Position numbers and translations under genes: made by a program. A stretch of DNA of 57,187 bases from an uncultured Ruminococcus sp. (GTDB lineage Bacteria > Bacillota > Clostridia > Oscillospirales > Acutalibacteraceae): positions 1 through 57,187 of the forward strand of contig CACYWT010000006.1 in NCBI GenBank assembly GCA_902778175.1. The letters run 5' to 3'. Shown piece by piece: positions 16,685 to 26,953 of this stretch (its first letter is position 1; the number at the start of each line of letters is the position of its first letter). The notes beneath the pieces were generated by a model, which had not been told where the DNA came from, searched no databases, and saw nothing but the letters and a program-made list of their open reading frames with translations.

Positions 16685-17734
16685 ATGGAAAGAAGAAAGA
16701 CAAGACAGATAAACTGCGGTAAGATCCGGATGGGAAACGATTATGATATTAAAGTGCAGTCAATGCTTAATGTCCCCTCAACTGATGTAGAGGGAAGCGT
16801 CCGTCAATCTGTCGCGCTTGAAAAAGCAGGCTGCGATATCATCAGACTGGCAATTCCCAATGAAGATGCAGTAAAACTGATTCCTGCTATAAAAAAGGAA
16901 GTAAGTGTTCCGCTTGTTGCAGATATTCATTTTGATTATCGTCTTGCTCTTGCTTCAGCTGAAGCCGGAATAGATAAGATACGCATTAATCCAGGAAATA
17001 TCGGTGACGATGACAGAGTAAAGCAGGTCGCTGATGAATGTAGGAAAAGAAATATTCCTATAAGGATCGGCGTCAATTCAGGTTCGCTTGAAAAGCATAT
17101 CCTTGCAAAATACGGAAGACCTACTCCGCAGGCTTTATGTGACAGCGCATTATATCACGCTTCACTTCTTGAAAAGTTTGATTTCGGAGATATTGTACTT
17201 TCGATGAAATCATCTAATGTTGAATTTATGACTCAGGCGTATGAGCTTGCTGCCCGGCAGTGTGATTATCCTCTTCACCTCGGAGTTACCGAAGCCGGAA
17301 CTGAAAGAATGGGCATAATCAAATCTTCCGTGGGTATTGGTTCTCTTCTTCTCAGAGGAATAGGTGATACGATCCGTGTATCCCTTACAGATGATCCGGT
17401 AAAGGAAGTATATGCTGCTAAAGATATTCTCAAGTCTTTGGGGCTTAACAAAGATGGAATCCGTTTTATATCCTGCCCCACATGCGGACGTACAAGGATC
17501 GATCTGATCAGTATTGCGAAGCAGGCTGAAGAACTTCTCAGGGATTGCCGCAAGAATATCACTGTTGCTATAATGGGTTGTATAGTAAACGGTCCCGGTG
17601 AGGCAAGAGAAGCAGATATCGGAATTGCCGGCGGCGACGGAAACGGTCTTATATTCAAAAAAGGAGAGATAATCCGCAAAGTTCCGGAAGATGCTCTTCT
17701 CAGTGAATTGTTGAAAGAAATTGAAAAGATGTAA
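16685..17734 (+). CDS. ispG: 4-hydroxy-3-methylbut-2-enyl diphosphate synthase (flavodoxin/ferredoxin)
   Basis: IspG (GcpE) carries out the penultimate MEP step with a [4Fe-4S] cluster. The 349-residue protein has the TIM-barrel N-terminus (VPLVADIHFDYRLAL; KIRINPGNIG) and the C-terminal cluster domain. Cys264 and Cys267 (CPTCGRTR) and Cys299 followed by Glu (GCIVNGPGEA) are the expected ligands. CGGAG lies 9 bases before ATG 16685. It is the last MEP gene of this operon, after rseP by 14 bases, as in many Clostridia. A hairpin region separates it from polC. The nearby SufBC-like genes may supply its cluster, which is inference. Confidence 0.97.
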   Translation: MERRKTRQINCGKIRMGNDYDIKVQSMLNVPSTDVEGSVRQSVALEKAGCDIIRLAIPNEDAVKLIPAIKKEVSVPLVADIHFDYRLALASAEAGIDKIRINPGNIGDDDRVKQVADECRKRNIPIRIGVNSGSLEKHILAKYGRPTPQALCDSALYHASLLEKFDFGDIVLSMKSSNVEFMTQAYELAARQCDYPLHLGVTEAGTERMGIIKSSVGIGSLLLRGIGDTIRVSLTDDPVKEVYAAKDILKSLGLNKDGIRFISCPTCGRTRIDLISIAKQAEELLRDCRKNITVAIMGCIVNGPGEAREADIGIAGGDGNGLIFKKGEIIRKVPEDALLSELLKEIEKM

Positions 17735-17741
17735 ACAATCG

Positions 17742-17794
17742 GTTGATATAGTTCCTGCCGCAGCAGTTTGATGTCCGGCAGACTCTGTATCAAC
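17742..17794 (+). promoter_or_regulatory. Nested hairpin between ispG and polC
   Basis: An outer stem GTTGATA/TATCAAC (17742-17748 with 17788-17794) encloses an inner stem CTGCCG/CGGCAG (17755-17760 with 17776-17781). The following sequence (TGTTTCATATAAT) is only weakly T-rich, so this may be a poor terminator, a processing site, or an attenuator before polC. Confidence 0.5.
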
Positions 17795-17822
17795 TGTTTC
17801 ATATAATAAAAGAGGAGATAGC

Positions 17823-20800
17823 TTGAAAAAATTCGAGGAGTTTTTTAGTAATTATCTTGATCTGTCCAAGGTTTGTCCTGCGATAAAAGAGAGTGAGATT
17901 CTTCATATCAATATTGATACTTCCGCTCGCAGTATGGCAATTGAAGCTAAATGTCCGGCTCTTGCAGATCATAAGGATATAATTGATACGGAAAATATAA
18001 TAAAGAGCAGTATACTGAATTTGTCTGACTGTCGGTTCATGCCGCGTTATGACGGAGAATTGTTTGATCTTGATTATTATCCTCAGCTTATACTTGAACT
18101 GAAAAGACGCTGCATTAGTCTTAACGGAACTCTGAATGATTCCTCCGTCAGTCTTGACGGTAACAGACTTATTGTTGAGTTGAAACACGGAGGAAAGGAT
18201 CTGCTTGTCAGTCAGAAATTCGACCGTAATCTTTCAGAGCTGATCCATAAGGAATTTGGTATTTCGCTGAATGTCGGGTATAGTGGTATCCTGACTATCG
18301 ACAGTGAAAGCAGTTCATATATTGAGAAACGTAAAACAGAGGAAGAAAAAGTATTGCGCGATGCTCAGATTCAGCAGATGGCGGAATACGATTCCATGAT
18401 GCAGACAGCTAATGAAAAAAAGGCTGAGAAAAAGCCTGTGAATATTGCGCCTGTTTCTTCTATGGAGCTGGAGATACGAGATAATGATCATCTTATCCCT
18501 TCGTATGTTCCGGAAAGTGCAAATCCGATATTCGGAGGTCCCGTTCACGGAGATACGATACCGCTTAATCAGATAACCGGCAATTCGGGGAAAGTTGTGA
18601 TCTGGGGAGAGATCATTTCCATTGATGTAGTTGACGCTAAAAGCGGCAAAACCAAAATAATAACCATTACGCTGACCGATTACAGAGGATCGGGAACAGT
18701 AAAGATGATCGAGGCAAATGAAAAATGTCAGCCTGTACTTGATCTGAAAAAGGGAATGTGTGTTCTGATCAGAGGTGAGGCGGAATATGATAATTTCCTG
18801 CATGACGTTGCTGTCAGAGCAAGAGCTATAAGTGTTGTTGCTTTGCCGAAAATCGTCGATAATGCAGAAAAGAAGCGTGTAGAGCTTCATTTGCATACAA
18901 ATATGTCTGCTATGGACGGTGTGACAAGCGCCGGTGATCTTGTTAAAAGGGCATTTGACTGGGGTATGCCTGCAATTGCCATTACAGATCACGGTGTCGC
19001 ACAGGCTTATCCCGATGCTATGAATGCAAGAGATGCGATCAGAAAAAAGGGCGGAGATATAAAAATAATATACGGTGTTGAGGCATATTTCATTAACGAT
19101 CAGACCACTGACGCCGTAACAGGCCCTAAAGATCAGTCCCTGAACGGAGAATTTATTGTATTTGATATTGAAACCACCGGTCTGAGCGCAGCAAGAGAAA
19201 AAATCACAGAGATCGGAGCTTTGCGAATTAAAGACGGAGAAATAACCGATAAGTTTTCCACTTTTGTAAATCCTGAAAAACATATCAGTCAGAAAATAAC
19301 CGAGCTTACCGGCATCACCGACGAAATGGTTGCAGACGCTCCATCGGAAGCAAAAGCTGTTGCGGATTTTCTGTCTTTCTGCGGAGAAAATGCCGTTGTT
19401 GTTGCTCACAATGCATCATTTGACACATCATTCATAAAAGCTGCTGCAGAGCGTAACAACCTTACATATACGCTTACCCATATTGATACGCTTGCAATTT
19501 CAAGAGCGATATTCCCACAGCTTAATAAGCATAAGCTTGATAATGTTGCAAAATATCTCAAGCTCGGGGACTTTAATCATCATCGCGCATATGATGACGC
19601 TTATATGCTTGCGCGTATTTTTCAGGTAATGCTCAAAAAGCTTTCTGATGAATTCAATATTGACAATATTTCAAAAATAAATACCGCTATTCCAAAGCCC
19701 GATTTTAAAACCTATAAATCATATCATCAGATAATACTCGCAAAAAACCAGTTAGGTCTTAAAAATCTCTATAAGCTTATTTCTAAAGCTCATATCAATT
19801 ATTTCTATAAAAAACCGCTTATTCCAAAATCTGAACTGATAAAGCACAGAAGCGGACTTCTTATCGGCAGTGCCTGTGAAGCCGGAGAGCTGTTCAGAGC
19901 GATTGTTGACGGCAAAAACTGGGAAGAACTTAAACAGATAGCGTCTTTCTATGATTATCTGGAGATACAGCCGATAGGTAACAATATGTATATGCTCCGC
20001 AACGGCACAGTAAATACTGTCGAGGAGCTGCAGGATTTCAATAAAACTGTTGTAAAGCTCGGAGAAGAGCTTAATCTTCCTGTTGTAGCAACCTGCGATG
20101 TACATTTTATGGATCCGCATCAGAGTGATTACCGTAAGGTGCTTATGACATCTCTCGGTTTTTCAGACGCTCTTGAGCAGGCGCCGCTATATTTCCGCAA
20201 TACAGCTGAGATGCTCAAGGAATTTGAATATCTCGGTGAGAAAAAAGCATATGAAGTTGTTGTTGAAAATACCAACAGGATCGCGGATATGGTAGAGGCG
20301 CTGAGAGCTGTACCAAAAGGAAATTTCCCTCCGTTTATTCCCGGAGCAGAGGAACAGCTGACGAGCATTACATGGGAACGCGCAAAAAAAATGTACGGCG
20401 ATCCGCTGCCTGAAATTGTCAAGGCGAGAATAGATAAGGAACTGAATTCAATAATCAAAAACGGATTCTCCGTTCTTTATATGACTGCCCAGAAACTTGT
20501 TGCAAATTCAAATGAAAACGGATATCTTGTCGGTTCCCGTGGTTCCGTCGGTTCTTCATTTGTTGCGACTATGTCGGGTATTTCCGAGGTTAATCCTCTT
20601 TGTCCGCATTATGTATGTCCGAAATGTCAGAACAGCGAGTTTTTTGACGACGGAAGCGTCGGCTCTGGTTTTGACCTTCCGCCGAAAAAATGTCCGAATT
20701 GCGGCGCCGATTATCTTTGTGACGGACATGATATTCCGTTTGAAACTTTCCTCGGTTTCAAGGGCGACAAAACTCCTGATATTGACCTTAATTTTGCAGG

Positions 20801-22217
20801 TGAATATCAGACCCGTTCCCATCGCTATACAGAAGAACTTTTCGGTAAGGAAAATGTCTTCAAAGCCGGAACTATTGCAACTGTCGCAGAAAAAACTGCG
20901 ATCGGCTATGTAAAAAAATATGAAGAGGTTACCGGTACAACACTTAACAAAGCAGAGGAACTGCGTCTTGCCGCAGGCTGTACAGGTGTACGCCGCACAA
21001 CCGGACAGCATCCTGCCGGAATGGTCGTAGTTCCGCGAATGAACGATATTTACGAATTCTGTCCTATACAGCGACCTGCAAATGATCAGAAAACTGATAT
21101 AATTACAACTCATTTTGATTTCCATTCCATTCATGATACAGTCTGCAAGCTTGACGAACTCGGACATGATGTTCCTACAAGATATCATTATCTGGAAGAA
21201 TTTACAGGTATCAGTGTAATGGATGTTGCTATGAATGATCCGGAAGTAATGTCGCTTTTTACCTCAACAAAAGCACTTGGCGTTTCCCCGGAGGATATTG
21301 ATTCTGAAACCGGAACATTTGCACTGCCTGAGCTTGGTACAAAATTTGTCCGTAATATGCTTATTGAAACACAGCCCAAGACATTTTCCGATCTGCTTCA
21401 GATATCCGGTCTGTCACACGGAACAGACGTATGGATCGGAAATGCATCAGAGCTTATAGAAAAGAAGATCTGTACCATATCAGAAGTTATAGGTACCCGT
21501 GATAATATCATGGTTTATCTTATGCACAGAGGGCTTGAGCCTGATATGGCATTCAAAATAATGGAAATTGTCCGTAAAGGTAATGCTACAAAGCTGCTTA
21601 CGGAAGAACATATCAAGGCTATGAAAGAGCATGATGTACCTCAATGGTATATTGATTCCTGTATGAAGATCAAATATATGTTCCCTAAGGCTCATGCTGC
21701 GGCATATATGATAGCTGCGCTCCGTCTGGGATGGTATAAGGTCCATAAGCCAATAGCGCATTATGCTTCATATTTTACGGTGAAAAATGAAGATTTTGAT
21801 GCTGCGCTTGTATGCAAAGGAAAAGACGCCGTCAGAAATAAAATGACAGAGCTTAATGCTAAAATACAGGACAGAGAGATAAAAACTACCGCTAAAGATG
21901 AATCTATGTATGCAACGCTGCAGATAGTAAATGAAATGCTTGCCAGAAATATCGGAGTTCTTCCGGTCGATATATATAAATCCGATGCCAGACGATTCCT
22001 GATTGAAGGAGATAAAATCAGGCTTCCGTTTTGCGCGCTGTCGGGGGTAGGAGAAGCGGCTGCCGAAACTCTTGCTCAGGCAAGGGAAGGCGGAGATTTC
22101 ATTTCAATTGAAGATTTCCAGCAAAGAGCAAAGGTTTCAAAGGCAACAATTGATATGCTGCGTGAAATAGGAGCCTTTGCAAATCTGCCCGAAAGCAGCC
22201 AGCTTACTTTATTCTGA
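17823..22217 (+). CDS. polC: DNA polymerase III alpha subunit, PolC type
   Basis: The main replicative polymerase of low-GC Gram-positives, 1464 residues. Order of domains: N-terminal domains, an OB fold (about residues 258-340), the PHP domain starting at HLHTNMSAMDG (about 356) and interrupted by a DnaQ-like 3'-5' exonuclease (FDIETTGL at about 447, AHNASFD, HHRAYDDAYM). The PHP remainder follows. Then comes the polymerase core with a Cys4 zinc site (CPKC... CPNC, about 931-965) and the catalytic TPDIDLNF (about 984), and the C-terminal finger/OB region. Start is TTG 17823 behind GAGGAG. Complete, no frameshift. Confidence 0.98.
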   Translation: MKKFEEFFSNYLDLSKVCPAIKESEILHINIDTSARSMAIEAKCPALADHKDIIDTENIIKSSILNLSDCRFMPRYDGELFDLDYYPQLILELKRRCISLNGTLNDSSVSLDGNRLIVELKHGGKDLLVSQKFDRNLSELIHKEFGISLNVGYSGILTIDSESSSYIEKRKTEEEKVLRDAQIQQMAEYDSMMQTANEKKAEKKPVNIAPVSSMELEIRDNDHLIPSYVPESANPIFGGPVHGDTIPLNQITGNSGKVVIWGEIISIDVVDAKSGKTKIITITLTDYRGSGTVKMIEANEKCQPVLDLKKGMCVLIRGEAEYDNFLHDVAVRARAISVVALPKIVDNAEKKRVELHLHTNMSAMDGVTSAGDLVKRAFDWGMPAIAITDHGVAQAYPDAMNARDAIRKKGGDIKIIYGVEAYFINDQTTDAVTGPKDQSLNGEFIVFDIETTGLSAAREKITEIGALRIKDGEITDKFSTFVNPEKHISQKITELTGITDEMVADAPSEAKAVADFLSFCGENAVVVAHNASFDTSFIKAAAERNNLTYTLTHIDTLAISRAIFPQLNKHKLDNVAKYLKLGDFNHHRAYDDAYMLARIFQVMLKKLSDEFNIDNISKINTAIPKPDFKTYKSYHQIILAKNQLGLKNLYKLISKAHINYFYKKPLIPKSELIKHRSGLLIGSACEAGELFRAIVDGKNWEELKQIASFYDYLEIQPIGNNMYMLRNGTVNTVEELQDFNKTVVKLGEELNLPVVATCDVHFMDPHQSDYRKVLMTSLGFSDALEQAPLYFRNTAEMLKEFEYLGEKKAYEVVVENTNRIADMVEALRAVPKGNFPPFIPGAEEQLTSITWERAKKMYGDPLPEIVKARIDKELNSIIKNGFSVLYMTAQKLVANSNENGYLVGSRGSVGSSFVATMSGISEVNPLCPHYVCPKCQNSEFFDDGSVGSGFDLPPKKCPNCGADYLCDGHDIPFETFLGFKGDKTPDIDLNFAGEYQTRSHRYTEELFGKENVFKAGTIATVAEKTAIGYVKKYEEVTGTTLNKAEELRLAAGCTGVRRTTGQHPAGMVVVPRMNDIYEFCPIQRPANDQKTDIITTHFDFHSIHDTVCKLDELGHDVPTRYHYLEEFTGISVMDVAMNDPEVMSLFTSTKALGVSPEDIDSETGTFALPELGTKFVRNMLIETQPKTFSDLLQISGLSHGTDVWIGNASELIEKKICTISEVIGTRDNIMVYLMHRGLEPDMAFKIMEIVRKGNATKLLTEEHIKAMKEHDVPQWYIDSCMKIKYMFPKAHAAAYMIAALRLGWYKVHKPIAHYASYFTVKNEDFDAALVCKGKDAVRNKMTELNAKIQDREIKTTAKDESMYATLQIVNEMLARNIGVLPVDIYKSDARRFLIEGDKIRLPFCALSGVGEAAAETLAQAREGGDFISIEDFQQRAKVSKATIDMLREIGAFANLPESSQLTLF

Positions 22218-22249
22218 ATACTTTGTCTCCGTAAAAAAGGAGGATGAAA

Positions 22250-24592
22250 ATGGAAAAAGACTTTAAAGAGAGAATTGAATTTGACGTTCCGGTACTGCCG
22301 CTGAGAGGGCTTGTGATATTTCCCGGTTCGGTACTGCACTTTGACGTAGCAAGAGATAAATCCGTCAGCGCCATAACAGACGCAATGGATAACGGAAAGT
22401 ATGTCTTCATTACTACCCAGAAATCCATCTCGGACGCAGATCCAAAACCTGAGGATCTTTTCAAAACAGGTGTATATGCTAAAATAATGCAGATCGCCCG
22501 TATGTCTGATAATTTTATTCGTGTTGTTATTAAGGGTGAATCCAGAGCCGAATTTATCGGAATAGCAAACGATAAGAACTATTATCTTGCGGATATACGC
22601 ATTATAGAAAGTATACCGGCAACGGATTCATTGAAAACAGAAGCGCTTATCAATCTTGTCAGGGGATCACTTCATGATTATGCTCTGTTAAATCCTCGCC
22701 TGCCAAATGATATTATTATCAATGCGCTCGATATCAATGAACCGGGAAAGCTTGCCGATTATATTGCCGATAATCTTATAAGGGATCATCTTTCAAAACA
22801 AAAGATACTTGAAGCCGTCAACGAAGAAGAGCGTCTTTCCGAGCTTGTTGATCTGCTTGTGCATGAGGTTTCCGTAATGGAAATCGAAAGTGAGCTTAAT
22901 GAAAAAACAAAGGAAAATATTGACACAAATCAGAAAGAATACTATCTTCGTGAACGAATGAAGGCTATTCAGGACGAATTGGGTGAAGGCGAGAGCAATT
23001 ACGAGGAGATCAATGAATACCTTGACAAAATTGCTGCGCTCAATACAACAGAAGAAAACAAGGATAAGCTTGTCAAAGAACTGAGAAAACTCGAAAAAAT
23101 GATGTCAGGTTCAGCCGAAGCAAATGTAGTCAGAAACTATCTGGATACTTGCCTTGAACTTCCGTGGGGAAAATATACCAAAGACAAGCTTAATATTACC
23201 AAAATAAGAGCAGGTCTTGATAAGAATCATTACGGTCTGAAAAAGGTAAAGGAAAGCATTGTGGAAGCACTGGCAGTCAGGAAGCTTAATCCTGATGTAA
23301 ACGGACAGATAATCTGTCTTGCCGGACCTCCCGGAGTGGGAAAAACATCTATTGCTCATTCTATAGCTGATGTGATAGGAAAGAAATATCAGCGTGTCGC
23401 TCTCGGGGGAATACATGATGAAGCTGAAATACGCGGACACAGAAGAACATATATCGGTGCGATGATGGGCAGAATAATGTATGCTGTAAATCAGGCTGGT
23501 TCATCAAATCCGCTGATCCTGCTTGATGAGGTCGATAAACTCGGAAATGATTTTCGTGGTGATCCTACTTCTGCATTGCTTGAGGTCCTTGACGGAGAAC
23601 AGAATTCCACATTTTTCGATCATTATATAGATATGCCGTTTGACCTCAGCAAGGTAATGTTCATTACTACTGCAAATGATTATACGGCTATCCCTGCGCC
23701 ATTGCTCGACAGAATGGATATAATACATATCGACAGCTATACAAGAGAAGAAAAATTCTGTATCGCTAAAAAACATCTTGTGTCAAAACAGCTTAAAAGA
23801 CACGGACTTACATCAAGGAATTTCAAAGTCACTGATGAAGTTCTGTATGATATAATAGACAGCTATACACGAGAATCAGGCGTAAGAAATCTTGAACGGT
23901 CAATTTCATCACTTATGAATAAGGCGGCTGTCGGTATCGTTTCGGGCGAAACAAAATCTGTCAAGGTTACGATGGAAAATCTGGAGAGTTATCTCGGTTC
24001 AAGAAAATATAAGAATGATACCATGAACAAAGAAAACGAAATAGGTATTGCAACCGGTCTTGCATGGACGTCTGTCGGAGGAGATACTCTGCCGATAGAA
24101 GTAGCAGTTATGGAAGGCAGCGGCAAGGTCGAGCTAACAGGTTCTCTCGGTGATGTGATGAAGGAATCTGCTCATGCTGCAATAACCTGCGTCAGAACTA
24201 TGTCAGATCGTCTTCCGCTTGACGCAGAATTTTATAAGAAAAAGGATCTTCATATTCATGTTCCAGAGGGCGCTGTCCCGAAGGACGGACCTTCTGCCGG
24301 TATAACAATTGCAACTGCAATAACCTCTGCTCTTACAGGTATACCTGTATACCGTGATCTTGCGATGACGGGAGAAATTACTATCCGCGGAAAGGTTCTT
24401 CCGATCGGCGGACTTAAAGAAAAAACAATGGCTGCTTATCGTCTTGGTATAAAAAAGATAATTATTCCCGAAGATAACAGATCAGATCTTGATGAAGTTG
24501 ACCCGATCGTAAAAAATGCAATTGAGTTTGTTTTTGCGGATCGAATTGAAACAGTACTTGACAATGCGCTTACGGAGCACAGCCTGAAATAG
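22250..24592 (+). CDS. lon: ATP-dependent protease Lon
   Basis: A 780-residue cytoplasmic AAA+ serine protease degrading misfolded and regulatory proteins. It has an N-terminal substrate domain ([13 protein letters not shown]), a coiled-coil region, an AAA module with Walker [10 protein letters not shown] (about residue 359) and Walker B 'LILLDEVDK', and a C-terminal protease domain with the Ser-Lys dyad (Ser in [10 protein letters not shown] near 682, Lys in [11 protein letters not shown] near 723). ATG 22250 lies 6 bases after GGAGG; the ATG at 22244 directly touches that site. It follows polC by 32 bases and precedes engB by 11. Confidence 0.97.
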   Translation: MEKDFKERIEFDVPVLPLRGLVIFPGSVLHFDVARDKSVSAITDAMDNGKYVFITTQKSISDADPKPEDLFKTGVYAKIMQIARMSDNFIRVVIKGESRAEFIGIANDKNYYLADIRIIESIPATDSLKTEALINLVRGSLHDYALLNPRLPNDIIINALDINEPGKLADYIADNLIRDHLSKQKILEAVNEEERLSELVDLLVHEVSVMEIESELNEKTKENIDTNQKEYYLRERMKAIQDELGEGESNYEEINEYLDKIAALNTTEENKDKLVKELRKLEKMMSGSAEANVVRNYLDTCLELPWGKYTKDKLNITKIRAGLDKNHYGLKKVKESIVEALAVRKLNPDVNGQIICLAGPPGVGKTSIAHSIADVIGKKYQRVALGGIHDEAEIRGHRRTYIGAMMGRIMYAVNQAGSSNPLILLDEVDKLGNDFRGDPTSALLEVLDGEQNSTFFDHYIDMPFDLSKVMFITTANDYTAIPAPLLDRMDIIHIDSYTREEKFCIAKKHLVSKQLKRHGLTSRNFKVTDEVLYDIIDSYTRESGVRNLERSISSLMNKAAVGIVSGETKSVKVTMENLESYLGSRKYKNDTMNKENEIGIATGLAWTSVGGDTLPIEVAVMEGSGKVELTGSLGDVMKESAHAAITCVRTMSDRLPLDAEFYKKKDLHIHVPEGAVPKDGPSAGITIATAITSALTGIPVYRDLAMTGEITIRGKVLPIGGLKEKTMAAYRLGIKKIIIPEDNRSDLDEVDPIVKNAIEFVFADRIETVLDNALTEHSLK

Positions 24593-24603
24593 GGGGGATA
24601 TAT

Positions 24604-25197
24604 ATGAATTTTCATATTGTTGAATTTGAAGCTGCATACGGTAAATCCGGACAGATACCTCGTTCTGATATGCCGGAGATAGTATTCTCGGGAAAATCCA
24701 ATGTAGGAAAATCCTCGCTTATCAATAAGCTGCTCTACAGGAAGTCGATAGCCAGAGTGAGCGCAACACCCGGCAAAACTGCGACAATTAATTTTTTTCG
24801 TCTGAGTGACGTCCGTTTTGCCGATCTTCCCGGATACGGTTATGCAAAGGTATCAATGTCCGAAAAGAAGCGGTGGGGAGAATTGGTCGAGGGATATTTT
24901 GCTCAGGACAGGAATATATCGCTTATTGTCCAGATATGTGATATTCGTCACAGCCCTACAAAGGACGATTTCGGAATGATAGATTTTCTGTACAATACAG
25001 GTTATAATTTCATTATTGCTCTTACAAAGCTTGATAAGCTTAAAAGCTCACAGCGTCAGGCAAGAATTGACGCATTGACTCAGGAACTGTATTCATATGA
25101 AGGGATCAGGCTTTATCCGTGTTCATCACAGACAGGGGAGGGCATCGATGAGATCCGCGCTGCCATAGAGCAAAGTATTGCCGATGAAGAAGAATAA
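24604..25197 (+). CDS. engB: Ribosome biogenesis GTPase YsxC/EngB
   Basis: A 197-residue TRAFAC GTPase needed for large-subunit assembly. G1 is FSGKSNVGKSSL (about residues 28-39), G2 lies in ATPGKTATINFF, G3 is DLPGYGYA, G4 is 'ALTKLDKL' and G5 is 'CSSQTGEG'. Length is normal. GGGGG lies 7 bases before the ATG. Linkage to lon (11 bases) is conserved in Firmicutes. The gene is convergent with the SufB-like gene, with a hairpin in between. Confidence 0.96.
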   Translation: MNFHIVEFEAAYGKSGQIPRSDMPEIVFSGKSNVGKSSLINKLLYRKSIARVSATPGKTATINFFRLSDVRFADLPGYGYAKVSMSEKKRWGELVEGYFAQDRNISLIVQICDIRHSPTKDDFGMIDFLYNTGYNFIIALTKLDKLKSSQRQARIDALTQELYSYEGIRLYPCSSQTGEGIDEIRAAIEQSIADEEE

Positions 25198-25236
25198 AAA
25201 AATGCCCGGAGCGTGATCATAGCTGATCGCTCCGGG
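25196..25236 (-). terminator. Terminator between engB and the SufB-like gene
   Basis: A stem CCCGGAGCG/CGCTCCGGG (25205-25213 with 25228-25236), extended by GATCA/TGATC, is followed on the minus strand by an unbroken T-run (the A-run 25196-25202 on the plus strand). It is strong for the minus strand and may also slow the plus-strand polymerase, although the plus-strand tail GTTAATTG is weak. Confidence 0.85.
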
Positions 25237-25284
25237 TTAATTGTATATTTAAGGCAGTAACGCAAGGCGTTCTTGTGCTTTGTT

Positions 25285-26202
25285 TCAACTAAGGAATCCG
25301 TCAATAATGGTTGCTTCGGCTTCCTGTTCGGTCATACCGAGGGTACGCAGTTTAAGTATTTGTTCGCCGGCGATTTTTCCGATAGCAGCTTCATGAATAA
25401 GAGCTGCATCATTATCATGGGCATGAAGCTCCGGAGCTGCGTCAACTTTTCCGTTCTCGGATATTATTGCATCACATTCCGAATGACCTGTACAGGGTGC
25501 ATTTCCGATTATTACTGAATGATATCCCTGTCTTGAATTATCTCTTGCTACCGAACGGGAAATAAGGTCAACACCGGAATCCTTTCCGTTAAGCTCGACC
25601 TCAAATTCAGTATTTGCCGTCTGTTCCTTTTCGGTCAGGATTCTTTCACGGATCAGAAGCTTTGCACCGGCTTCGAGTCTGGCTTTTGTATTACGGATAG
25701 TTTTGTCCACTCCACCGATCTGTGCTGTATCCATTTCGAGAACAGAGTTTTCCCCAAGCTCTGCTTCTGTAACCGGGTCAATTGATTTAAGACCGGTACC
25801 GTGTCCTGTTCCGATATGTTTTTCAAGATATTTCACTTTGGAATTCTTTCCGAGAATAAAACGATGTATACCGTTATGTCTTGCGGGTTCGCCGGTTTCG
25901 GTGTGTATTCCGCATCCTGCTACAATGGTAACATCAGCGTTTTCACCAACATAAAAATCATTATAAACAAGGTCGTCAACGCCTCCGTGCGTTACGCAGG
26001 CAGGGATTGATACTGTTTCTCCGACTGTACCTGGTGCAATATGTATTTCAAGACCGGGTTTACCTTCTTTATTCGTAATTTTGATATTTTTGCTGGATAC
26101 TCTTCCTGCACACTGCCCGTTTTCACGGATATTGTATGCGCCCTTGAATTCTCCGTCCCATTCGGAAATTTCTCTTAACAGTTTTTCGGTTTGTTTTTCC
26201 AT
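25285..26202 (-). CDS. SufB/SufD-like Fe-S assembly scaffold (minimal, SmsB-like)
   Basis: A 305-residue protein with the right-handed beta-helix core of SufB/SufD: repeated short strands around 'VTIVAGCGIHTETGEPA', 'KVKYLEKHIGTGHGTG', 'GYHSVIIGNAPCTGHSECD' and a C-terminal 'LHAHDNDAALIHEAAIGKIA'. It is much shorter than SufB (about 470 residues), and fits the minimal SUF-like scaffold described as SmsB. Cys and His residues in the CTGHSECD segment and the final helix are candidate cluster ligands. ATG 26202 shares its A with the TGA of the ATPase gene and follows AGGAGG, so translation is coupled. No sufS, sufU or sufD is adjacent. Confidence 0.9.
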   Translation of the reverse strand: MEKQTEKLLREISEWDGEFKGAYNIRENGQCAGRVSSKNIKITNKEGKPGLEIHIAPGTVGETVSIPACVTHGGVDDLVYNDFYVGENADVTIVAGCGIHTETGEPARHNGIHRFILGKNSKVKYLEKHIGTGHGTGLKSIDPVTEAELGENSVLEMDTAQIGGVDKTIRNTKARLEAGAKLLIRERILTEKEQTANTEFEVELNGKDSGVDLISRSVARDNSRQGYHSVIIGNAPCTGHSECDAIISENGKVDAAPELHAHDNDAALIHEAAIGKIAGEQILKLRTLGMTEQEAEATIIDGFLS

Positions 26203-26927
26203 CAGAGCATCACCTCCTGTTTGGAACATACGTTACTGATTTCATTTGAATTCATAAGAGTTTTCATCATTTCATCAGCAGCTCCCTTAGCTTTGATCCT
26301 TCCATCGGCTACAACAGCGATCTCATCTGCGATATTGAGTATTCTCTCCTGGTGGGAGATAATAATAAGAGTTCCTTTCAGATTACGGCGCATTTCACTG
26401 AACACCTTGATAAGACTTGAAAAACTCCACAGGTCAATACCTGCCTCCGGCTCATCAAATATGGTTATCTGGGTCTGACGCGCAAGAACGGTAGCGATTT
26501 CAATTCTCTTGATCTCGCCGCCTGAAAGGGTCGAATCCACTTCACGGTTGATATATTCTCTTGCGCAAAGACCGACCTTGCTGAGGATATCACAAAGCTC
26601 TCCGTCATTCATTCTATTGCCCGAAGCTAACTCAATAAGACGCTTTACAGTAATTCCCTTAAAGCGAACAGGCTGCTGAAAAGCAAAGCTGATGCCCATT
26701 TTTGCTCTTTCGGTAATATCTTTATCGGTAATATCTTCGTTATTCAGAAGAATTTTTCCGCTGTCCTGCTTATAGATACCTGCAATTATTTTTGCAAGTG
26801 TAGTTTTTCCGCCGCCGTTTGGTCCGGTGATAACAACAAGCTTGCCGTCAGGTATTTCGAGGTCAAGACCATTAAGCACACCGAAACCGCCCGGCGCGCT
26901 CCAGGAAATGTTTTCAAGCTTCAACAA
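26202..26927 (-). CDS. SufC-like ABC ATPase (SmsC-like)
   Basis: A 241-residue soluble ABC ATPase. Walker A is GPNGGGKTT (about residues 35-43), the Q-loop is 'FAFQQPVRF', the signature LSGGEIKRIEIA, Walker B 'TIFDEPEAGID', and the switch histidine lies in 'IIISHQERIL'. The Glu-Ala-Gly-Ile-Asp and Ser-Gly-Gly-Glu details are typical for SufC. It forms a two-gene unit with the SufB-like scaffold. Start is one of two consecutive TTG codons (26927 or 26924) behind an AAAGGA. Its promoter (27049-27077) is separated from the gene by a 75-base repeat element that must be transcribed in the leader. Confidence 0.9.
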   Translation of the reverse strand: MLKLENISWSAPGGFGVLNGLDLEIPDGKLVVITGPNGGGKTTLAKIIAGIYKQDSGKILLNNEDITDKDITERAKMGISFAFQQPVRFKGITVKRLIELASGNRMNDGELCDILSKVGLCAREYINREVDSTLSGGEIKRIEIATVLARQTQITIFDEPEAGIDLWSFSSLIKVFSEMRRNLKGTLIIISHQERILNIADEIAVVADGRIKAKGAADEMMKTLMNSNEISNVCSKQEVML

Positions 26928-26953
26928 TTTATCATCAATCCTTTTCTTTTTTC

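Noticed and set aside
18315-19409. 364-residue minus-strand frame inside polC
   Set aside because: It is antisense to strongly conserved PHP/exonuclease domains of PolC and has no family resemblance.
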